The notes below the pieces were generated by a model, which saw only the letters and a program-made list of their open reading frames with translations, was not told the DNA's origin and searched no databases. Shown here piece after piece: positions 58,061-64,000 of a stretch of DNA of 64,000 bases (the stretch's first letter is position 1; every line of letters starts with the position of its first letter). A program made the translations under genes and the position numbers. The stretch comes from an uncultured beta proteobacterium (GTDB lineage Bacteria > Pseudomonadota > Gammaproteobacteria > Burkholderiales > Burkholderiaceae_C), in assembly GCA_903823025.1 (NCBI GenBank), contig CAIJRK010000053.1, forward strand, positions 1 through 64,000, read 5' to 3'.

Positions 58061-58899
58061 GCGGCCTCCCGTTTGGTTTGGGGTTGTTTGCAGACCCGGT
58101 CCAAAATAATGGCCAGCAGCACAATCGCCAGACCGGCTTCAAAACCGAGGGCAATGTCGGCTGTGTTCAAGGCGCGCACCACCGGTTTGCCCAAACCATC
58201 GGCGCCCACCAGCGCGGCCACTACCACCATCGAGAGCGACAACATGATGCACTGGGTAATGCCCGCCGAAATGCTCGGCATGGCGTGCGGCAGTTCAATG
58301 CGCGTCAGCAATTGCCGACGCGAGCAACCAAAGGCTTTGCCGGCGTCCATCAACTCGTCGGGCACATCGCGAATGCCGAGGTAAGTCAGGCGAATCGGCG
58401 CCGCCACGGCAAACACCACGGTTGAGATCAACCCCGGCACCACGCCCAAACCAAACAGGGTTAGCGTCGGGATCAGGTAAACAAACGTTGGCACGGTTTG
58501 CATCAGGTCCAACACCGGTTGCATCACGGTGTAGAAGGTCGGTTTGTGCGCCGCAAAAATGCCCAACGGCACCCCAATCAAGACGCAGACCAGCGTGGCA
58601 AAGAGCACTTGCGCCAGCGTTTCCATCGTCTCTTGCCAATAGCCGAGATTCAGAATCAGCAAAAACGACAGCACGCAAAACAAGGTCAAGCCCCAACGGC
58701 GCTGAATCAGGTGCGTTAGCAGACCAAACAGGCCAATCAGTGCCAGCGGGTTAAACCAGGTTAGCCCGTGCGTGGCGCCGCTGATCATGACTTCCAGACC
58801 GTCAGAGAAGGCGTCAAAGTAATCGGCGCCAACGTAGGTGAGCCAGTCCAGAAAATCAGCGATGTACTGACCCAAGGGGATTTTTTGTGCAGTCAACAT
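58057..58899 (-). CDS. choW: Choline/glycine betaine ABC transporter, permease
   Basis: 280-residue inner-membrane permease of the ProW/ChoW type, with about six spans and the cytoplasmic EAA-type loop GIRDVPDELMDAGKAFGCS. Translationally coupled to choV through overlapping codons. The order choX-choW-choV-betB-betA groups uptake with oxidation. Confidence 0.93.
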   Translation of the reverse strand: MLTAQKIPLGQYIADFLDWLTYVGADYFDAFSDGLEVMISGATHGLTWFNPLALIGLFGLLTHLIQRRWGLTLFCVLSFLLILNLGYWQETMETLAQVLFATLVCVLIGVPLGIFAAHKPTFYTVMQPVLDLMQTVPTFVYLIPTLTLFGLGVVPGLISTVVFAVAAPIRLTYLGIRDVPDELMDAGKAFGCSRRQLLTRIELPHAMPSISAGITQCIMLSLSMVVVAALVGADGLGKPVVRALNTADIALGFEAGLAIVLLAIILDRVCKQPQTKREAA

Positions 58900-58913
58900 A
58901 CCGCCGATCCGGG

Positions 58914-59852
58914 TTATTGCGCCAACCGGGCTTTGACTACGGCCAGAGCGGGTTGGCCGTCACGGCTCACCACGTTTTCCAGCCAGGCATCCAGCACCTG
59001 TGGATTGGCTTTGAGCCAGGTTTGGGCGGCCACATCGGGGGCTTGGTTGCTGTTGAGCACGGCATCCATCAGCGCGTTTTCCATCTCCAGCGTAAAGACC
59101 ATATTGCGCAACAACTGACCGACGTTGGCGCATTCCTGCACATAGCCTTGGCGCACGTTGGTGTAGATGGTGGCGCCGCCCAGATTGGGGCCAAACACGT
59201 CATCGCCGCCTTCCAGGTAATGCATTTTGAAGCGGCTGTTCATGGGATGCGGCTCCCAGCCCAAAAACACCACCCACTGATTGCGCCGTTCAGCGCGTTG
59301 CACCTGCGACAGCATTCCCGCCTCGCTTGACTCGATCATTTTGAAATCGCCCAAGGCAAACTGATTCTGATCAATCATTCCCTGAATCAGGCGATTCCCG
59401 TCGTTGCCCGGCTCGATGCCATAAATTTTGCCGTCCAGTTGCTCGCTGAAACGGGCGATGTCAGCAAAGGTTTTCAGGCCCGCCTGGTAAGCGACGTCGG
59501 ACACTGCCAAGGTGTACTTGGCACCTTCCAGGTTGGCGCGCACGGTTTCCACACTGCCGTTGTCACGATAGGCTTTGATGTCGTTTTCCATGGTTGGCAT
59601 CCAGTTGCCCAGAAACACATCAATGTCCTTGTTTTCCAATGACTTGTAGGTCACCGGTACCGAGATCAGGTTGGTTTTGGTGGTGTAGCCCAAGGACTCC
59701 AGCACGGTGCTGGCCACGGCGGTGGTGACGGTGATGTCGGTCCAGCCGACATCGGCAAACCGCACCAGGCTGCACGATGCGGGCTCCGCCGCGTGAACGA
59801 GCAGCGGCAGACTGAGGGCGGCGGCCAGAAACAAGGATTTTGAAATTTTCAT
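58914..59852 (-). CDS. choX: Choline ABC transporter substrate-binding protein
   Basis: 312 residues. The signal peptide is about 20 residues (cleavage near VHAAEP), and the mature protein opens with CSLVRFADVGWTDITVTTAVA, the choline-type (ChoX) version of the OpuAC fold rather than ProX. Trp residues such as in LGNWMPTMEND would cage the quaternary amine. The ATG at 59852 is used; the frame extends to 59882 without a signal-like start. First gene of the operon, with no regulator nearby. Confidence 0.92.
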   Translation of the reverse strand: MKISKSLFLAAALSLPLLVHAAEPASCSLVRFADVGWTDITVTTAVASTVLESLGYTTKTNLISVPVTYKSLENKDIDVFLGNWMPTMENDIKAYRDNGSVETVRANLEGAKYTLAVSDVAYQAGLKTFADIARFSEQLDGKIYGIEPGNDGNRLIQGMIDQNQFALGDFKMIESSEAGMLSQVQRAERRNQWVVFLGWEPHPMNSRFKMHYLEGGDDVFGPNLGGATIYTNVRQGYVQECANVGQLLRNMVFTLEMENALMDAVLNSNQAPDVAAQTWLKANPQVLDAWLENVVSRDGQPALAVVKARLAQ

Positions 59853-59977
59853 GCTTTGATTCCTAAGGGGGATGAACGACAAAATTCCGCGAAGCGAAAG
59901 GTCGTGGGCATGTTGAAGGCACGCAGACGGCGCGATTCGCCAAGCGCGTGTTGGTCAAGATTTTTTTGGGTAGCCAG

Positions 59978-60015
59978 AAAAAGAAACGACAGGTGATGAC
60001 CTGTCGTTTCTTTTT
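59978..60015. terminator. Strong bidirectional terminator hairpin
   Basis: AAAAAGAAACGACAGGT pairs perfectly over 17 bases with ACCTGTCGTTTCTTTTT around GATG. It lies between the end of the Usp gene and the choX promoter region, both leftward, so it mainly ends transcription of the SulP-Usp unit. Confidence 0.92.
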
Positions 60016-60123
60016 CTACTTCCTGATAAAAAATCGCTTTTTATTTTATTTAAAATAAAATTTAATTATTTTTAAGACACCGTATTTCCTTACTACATAG
60101 CCTATCGGGGCGTTAACGTGGTC

Positions 60124-60981
60124 TTAACGCAGAATCAAAACCGGCACTTCACTCAAGCGCAAAAGCGTGGTGGTCGTGCTGCCAATGATCAGTTGACGAA
60201 TGCGCGAGTGGCCGTAGGCGCCCATCACCAGCAGGCCAGCACCTTGGGCTTTGATGAGGGCGGGAATGACTTGTTCAGGCTCACCGGGAGTAAGTTCGAC
60301 GGACACGTCAAAGCCCGCTGCAGCCAAAACCTGGTGAGCATCTTCGAGTTGCTGGCGCGCATGTGGCGTGTCGTCACCGGCCATCACCACCAACACGGAC
60401 AGGCCCGTGAGCATTGGGCTGCGTGCCACGGTGGCGACCGTTTTGCGGCCTGTTTCGCTGCCGTCAAATGCGATGACAAAGCGTTTGGGGGTCACAAAGG
60501 GCGCTTCCGTGGCGACCAGCACCGGGCGTTTGACGGCCCGAATCACACGTTCGATGTGATGATCCAGATGAATTTTTGAGGCATCAGCGGCCCGCTCATG
60601 TTCGCCCAGCACAAAGAGCTTGGCATCCGGCTCCATCTCCAGCGCGTTGTCCACCAACTCACCGTGGCGCAAGCGGGTGTCCAGACGCGTCACGCCAGCC
60701 GCAAAAGCCCGCTCGCGGGCAACTTCCAGCAGTTGCCGACCGGCCTCCTGGGCTAGTTTGCCGCGCGTTTCATCAAGCGTGCTCAATTCTTGCAACAGCG
60801 AATCCTGAGCGCCAAAACCGATAGAGCCGCTGTAATTAATGGGGGCTGAATGCGCCGGGCTGCGCTCCAGAATATGAAGCAACTCCAGTGGGGCATCGAG
60901 TTGCAGGGCCGACCAAACGGCCCAGTCGATGACCGCTGGCGTTTTGGCAAGTCCGTCAATGCAAGCGTAAATCTTGTTCAT
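60124..60981 (-). CDS. Universal stress protein, tandem UspA domains
   Basis: 285 residues made of two Usp domains (about 1-150 and 155-285). The second ends with MGAYGHSRIRQLIIGSTTTTLL, the ATP-binding G-2X-G-9X-G(S/T) pattern; the first is degenerate at the same place (GEHERAADASKIHLDHHIE). It follows the SulP transporter by 24 bases on the same strand, a pairing seen elsewhere, so it may serve or sense that transporter. Confidence 0.9.
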   Translation of the reverse strand: MNKIYACIDGLAKTPAVIDWAVWSALQLDAPLELLHILERSPAHSAPINYSGSIGFGAQDSLLQELSTLDETRGKLAQEAGRQLLEVARERAFAAGVTRLDTRLRHGELVDNALEMEPDAKLFVLGEHERAADASKIHLDHHIERVIRAVKRPVLVATEAPFVTPKRFVIAFDGSETGRKTVATVARSPMLTGLSVLVVMAGDDTPHARQQLEDAHQVLAAAGFDVSVELTPGEPEQVIPALIKAQGAGLLVMGAYGHSRIRQLIIGSTTTTLLRLSEVPVLILR

Positions 60982-61005
60982 AGCGTGTCTCCTTGGGGTT
61001 AGTGA

Positions 61006-62490
61006 TTAGTGCAGGGCTTGTTCAACCGCGCCGGGCTTGTCGTGAACGCCAAACTTGTCCACCAGCGTGGCGCTGGCTTGATCCAGGCCGATGACCTCGA
61101 CCTCGGTGCCTTCGCGCCTGAATTTGAGGACGGCTTTGTCCAGCGCACCCACAGCGGTGATGTCCCAAAATTGGGCACGACTCACGTCAATGCGTACTTT
61201 GGCGACGGCTTCCTTGAAATCAAAAGCACCTAAAAATGCCTCTGAGGACGCAAAGAAAACCTGGCCGACGATGTCGTAAGTGCGCACCTGGCCCGCCACA
61301 CTGCTGTGATTTTCAATGCGCAACATACGCCCGACTTTGCTCGCAAAGAAGATGCCCGACAGCAACACACCAGCAAACACACCTTTGGCCAAATCGTGCG
61401 TGGAAACGGTGACCACCACGGTGGTCAGCATCACAAAAGAAGAGCTTGACGGATGCTCACGCAGCTTGCGGATTGAGGCCCAATTGAAGGTGCCGATACT
61501 GACCATGATCATCACCGCCACCAACGCGGCCATCGGAATCTGCTTCACCCACGGGCCGAGAAACACCACCATGAGCAGCAAAAACACACCGGCGGCCAGG
61601 CAAGACAAACGTGTGCGACCACCTGATTTGATGTTGATCACCGACTGACCAATCATGGCGCAACCGGCCATGCCGCCAATGAACCCGCTGGCAATGTTGG
61701 CGACACCCTGACCGACGCATTCACGGTTTTTGTTACTCGGCGTGTCGGTCAGTTCATCCACAATGGAGGCCGTCATCATGGATTCCAGCAGACCGATCAT
61801 CGCAAGGGTGGCGGCGTAGGGCAGGATGATTTTGAGCGTCTCCAAGTTGAGCGGCACATCGGGCCATAAAAAGACCGGCAAGGTGCTGGGCAGTTCACCC
61901 ATGCTGCCGACGGTGCGAATGTCGAGCTTGAGTGCCATCGCCACGCCCGTCAGCACCACGATGGTGACCAATGGGGATGGGATCGTTTTGTTGAGGTACG
62001 GAAAGCCATAAATGATGACCAGACCGGCTGCCGTCATGGCGTAAACCACCCAGGAAACGTGGGTGAGTTCGGGTAGCTGCGCCAAGAAGATAAGGATCGC
62101 CAAGGCGTTGACAAAGCCGGTGACCACCGAGCGCGAAACAAAACGCATCAGCGACCCCAGTTTCACCATCCCGGCGGCGATTTGCAGCACGCCAGTGAGC
62201 ACCGTGGTGGCCAGCAGATATTGCAAACCGTGGTCTTTCACCAGCGTCACCATCAGCAGCGCCATCGCGCCGGTGGCCGCTGAAATCATGCCAGGCCGCC
62301 CGCCGGTGAAGGCGGTGACAACCGCAATACAAAAGGCGGCGTAAAGCCCCACTTTGGGGTCCACGCCCGCAATGATGGAAAAGGCAATAGCTTCAGGAAT
62401 GAGGGCCAGCGCAACCACGATACCGGCGAGTAAATCGCCCCGGATGTTGGAGAGCCAGTTGTGGCGGATATAAGAATAAATCATAGGCAA
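61006..62490 (-). CDS. SulP family inorganic anion transporter with STAS domain
   Basis: 494 residues: about twelve to fourteen spans in the first 380 residues, with the SulP signatures [28 protein letters not shown] split over TM2-3, and a C-terminal STAS domain (about 395-490, ending [19 protein letters not shown]). Substrates in the family include sulfate, bicarbonate and dicarboxylates. The Usp partner and short length are reminiscent of BicA-type bicarbonate carriers, but that is inference. Confidence 0.88.
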   Translation of the reverse strand: MPMIYSYIRHNWLSNIRGDLLAGIVVALALIPEAIAFSIIAGVDPKVGLYAAFCIAVVTAFTGGRPGMISAATGAMALLMVTLVKDHGLQYLLATTVLTGVLQIAAGMVKLGSLMRFVSRSVVTGFVNALAILIFLAQLPELTHVSWVVYAMTAAGLVIIYGFPYLNKTIPSPLVTIVVLTGVAMALKLDIRTVGSMGELPSTLPVFLWPDVPLNLETLKIILPYAATLAMIGLLESMMTASIVDELTDTPSNKNRECVGQGVANIASGFIGGMAGCAMIGQSVINIKSGGRTRLSCLAAGVFLLLMVVFLGPWVKQIPMAALVAVMIMVSIGTFNWASIRKLREHPSSSSFVMLTTVVVTVSTHDLAKGVFAGVLLSGIFFASKVGRMLRIENHSSVAGQVRTYDIVGQVFFASSEAFLGAFDFKEAVAKVRIDVSRAQFWDITAVGALDKAVLKFRREGTEVEVIGLDQASATLVDKFGVHDKPGAVEQALH

Positions 62491-62785
62491 AGCAGGCCGT
62501 GACCGGGCAGAGCCGGGCAGCCGTGAATCAATTTTAAAAGTCGGAAATAAACCTGGCCGCTGCGTTGCGGCGGGTTAACGAAAAGACAGGGAAGTGTGCG
62601 CGTCAAGGCGGCACGCGAGTGACAAATTAAGGCGGTGTCACAGAACAAAAGTAACCACGCGGCAGTTCTTTACGGGCGCGATTGACCCCGGAAGTCAAGA
62701 AAGTGTGGCAGCGTTTGTGCATCGCAACATTCTAGCAACCGGGTTTGATAGATGCCTTAAAAGGTCACTCAAGACGCGCGCTGGC

Positions 62786-63532
62786 CTACGCTTCAATCAA
62801 TTGGTCGCGCACTTTTTGCATCAACAAGTCGTCAAACGTATAAAAACCATTGTCACAATGGCGCAGCTGATCCAGCGCAAAAGCGGCGCCAGTGCCAAAG
62901 GCTTCGCGCCGGATGGAGTCATGAATCAGGCGAACCGTTTGGAACGGAAACCCGAAAATCACCTCATGGTGACCGACGATGCCACCCAACCGCAGCGAGG
63001 TGATGCGCTCGCCGTCAATCGACAGGCTTTCGGCAATTTTGCGGGCCGTGCCAGAAATTTCAGTTTTCTCCCGGAAGTGCTGTTCCAGAATCTCTATGTC
63101 GGCAAACGGCGCAATCGTGCGCAGCAATTTGGCCGCCAGAATCAAAAAGTTAATGCCCAGGGTGATGTTGGGGGAACACAAAACCCGTGCGTCGTTGCCC
63201 AGACTGCGAATGTATTCAAGGTCGTCCTCGTTGTAAGCCGAGATGGCGCTGACCAACATCAAATGGCGCTTGCGCACCTCTTCGCCATACAGACGAACCG
63301 CGTCGGGCTGCGAGAAGTCAACCAGCGCATCGACCGGATGGGTATCCAGCCAGTCACTGAACACGACGCTGTCAAGACCCATGAGCGGGATGTCCGTGCC
63401 GGGCACGCAGGCTTGACTGGCGTTCGCCGTGCGTCGGGCCACCCAACACAACTCATAGCGTGGGTCAGCGCGCAGCACCTCGGCAACCGCCTGGCCTGCT
63501 TTGCCGTATCCCATTAGACCAACTCGAATCAT
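62786..63532 (-). CDS. DapB-like dihydrodipicolinate reductase family protein
   Basis: 248 residues. A Rossmann start VGLMGYGKAGQAVAEVL (GYGKAGQA, 8-15) and VDFSQPDAVR (71-80) follow the DapB pattern, as does SPNITLGINFL (120-130). The catalytic block of DapB, E-x-H-H-x-x-K-x-D-A-P-S-G-T-A, is here EQHFREKTEISGTA (150-163): the second His is Phe and Asp-Ala-Pro is Glu-Ile, one residue shorter. It is probably not the housekeeping DapB. The ATG at 63532 has a good GGGG-rich ribosome site. Divergent from the ClC gene. Confidence 0.75.
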   Translation of the reverse strand: MIRVGLMGYGKAGQAVAEVLRADPRYELCWVARRTANASQACVPGTDIPLMGLDSVVFSDWLDTHPVDALVDFSQPDAVRLYGEEVRKRHLMLVSAISAYNEDDLEYIRSLGNDARVLCSPNITLGINFLILAAKLLRTIAPFADIEILEQHFREKTEISGTARKIAESLSIDGERITSLRLGGIVGHHEVIFGFPFQTVRLIHDSIRREAFGTGAAFALDQLRHCDNGFYTFDDLLMQKVRDQLIEA

Positions 63533-63588
63533 GACATTCCCCTTTTCTGTGAGCATTGTTTTTACTTTAAGGTGATAGTGATTACATT

Positions 63589-63626
63589 TGATGCAGTGCA
63601 GCAAATGTTTGCATACAAATGCATCA
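63589..63626. promoter_or_regulatory. Operator-like dyad in a divergent promoter
   Basis: TGATGCA (63589-63595) and TGCATCA (63620-63626) are inverted around the inner palindrome GCAAATGTTTGC (63601-63612), with nearly the same centre. It is in the 107-base gap between the DapB-like gene and the ClC gene and could bind a regulator of both. Confidence 0.4.
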
Positions 63627-63639
63627 CAAAGAGTATCCC

Positions 63640-64000
63640 ATGCGTCCACAACCCCCAATTTTCCCTACCATCAAACAAGAAATATTTGACTGGCGCCTAT
63701 GGACGGGGCGCGCCGTGGTGCTGGCTTTTGCCGCATTGGCAGGTTTGACGGTAGTCGTCTTTACCTGGATGACCGAGCACGCCGCCGCCTATTTTTCAAG
63801 TTTTGAAAAAAGTTTCTGGTGGGGTCCACTGCTTTTGACGCCTGTTTGCACCGCCGCGATTGTCTGGCTCACCCGACGTTACGCGCCCGGCGCGGCAGGC
63901 TCCGGAATTCCGCAAGTGATGGCGGCGATTGAACCTGAAGTACCTAAAAATTCGCGTCACATTTTTGTCTCTCTCAAACTAAGCGTGATCAAAATGCTGC
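63640..64000 (+). CDS. ClC family chloride channel or antiporter (partial, 3' end outside window)
   Basis: The first 120 residues of a ClC protein: a hydrophobic span at about 25-45, a second at about 62-78 and the anion-selectivity motif GSGIPQV (87-93) with RRYAPGAA before it. The rest of the protein lies beyond the window. Family known for Cl-/H+ exchange and fluoride export. Divergent from the DapB-like gene. Confidence 0.88.
   Translation, partial: MRPQPPIFPTIKQEIFDWRLWTGRAVVLAFAALAGLTVVVFTWMTEHAAAYFSSFEKSFWWGPLLLTPVCTAAIVWLTRRYAPGAAGSGIPQVMAAIEPEVPKNSRHIFVSLKLSVIKML

Noticed and set aside
62594-63517. Rightward open frame of 307 codons
   Set aside because: It lies opposite the DapB-like gene, whose Rossmann and substrate motifs are clear. 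The antisense product is His/Gln-rich shadow sequence.

Overview
The window looks like a chromosomal segment of a betaproteobacterium, most likely Burkholderiales and close to Comamonadaceae (Rhodoferax-like). This rests on the protein sequences (ParC, ParE, NtrBC, HiPIP, the betBA-choXWV arrangement, dapA-bamC), the moderate GC content and the dense, mostly housekeeping gene content. It is an inference from remembered families, not from a search. No rRNA, tRNA, prophage or true CRISPR array was seen.

Left part (1-9035): a purine unit. The 3' end of an IS66-type transposase lies just downstream of xdhB. xdhA and xdhB (xanthine dehydrogenase) read leftwards. Divergent from them is a four-gene purine/nucleoside ABC uptake system (one double ATPase, two permeases, one Bmp-type lipoprotein). 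Its leader carries a riboswitch-like RNA. Next (9187-14400) come a HiPIP, the RsuA pseudouridine synthase, a beta-propeller protein, an unusual polysaccharide deacetylase, a sterol-desaturase-family hydroxylase and an EI24/CysZ-like membrane protein. A nitrogen-control block (14363-20192) follows: a MoaB/CinA-like protein, glnA with a sigma-54 promoter and an NtrC site, a small secreted protein, ntrB and ntrC.

Middle part (20178-42750): housekeeping genes xth, folA-thyA, ftsB-eno-kdsA-pyrG (one leftward operon), coaBC-dut, an FKBP isomerase, a ribosomal oxygenase, a tiny Ala-rich lipoprotein, dapA-bamC, an MFS transporter with a 41-residue membrane peptide and a methyltransferase, then parE-parC, a periplasmic glutathione peroxidase, Hsp15 and a methyltransferase.

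Right part (42759-64000): a chemoreceptor with a c-type heme motif; an unrecognised four-gene operon headed by a stand-alone J-domain protein; two tandem spermidine-synthase-fold proteins; maeB; a ribbon-helix-helix protein; a NYN-domain protein; an HD-GYP response regulator; choline uptake and oxidation to glycine betaine (choXWV-betB-betA); a Usp/SulP pair; a DapB-like oxidoreductase; and the start of a ClC channel.

The most unusual signal is a 100-bp element present twice (7721-7820 and 37346-37445). It forms three hairpins, is conserved by G-U-tolerant substitutions on the + strand only, and ends in a solo CRISPR-repeat-like tail. In one copy that tail runs directly into the parC start codon. 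Second are the riboswitch-like leader at 4049-4115 and the J-domain operon at 44408-47334.
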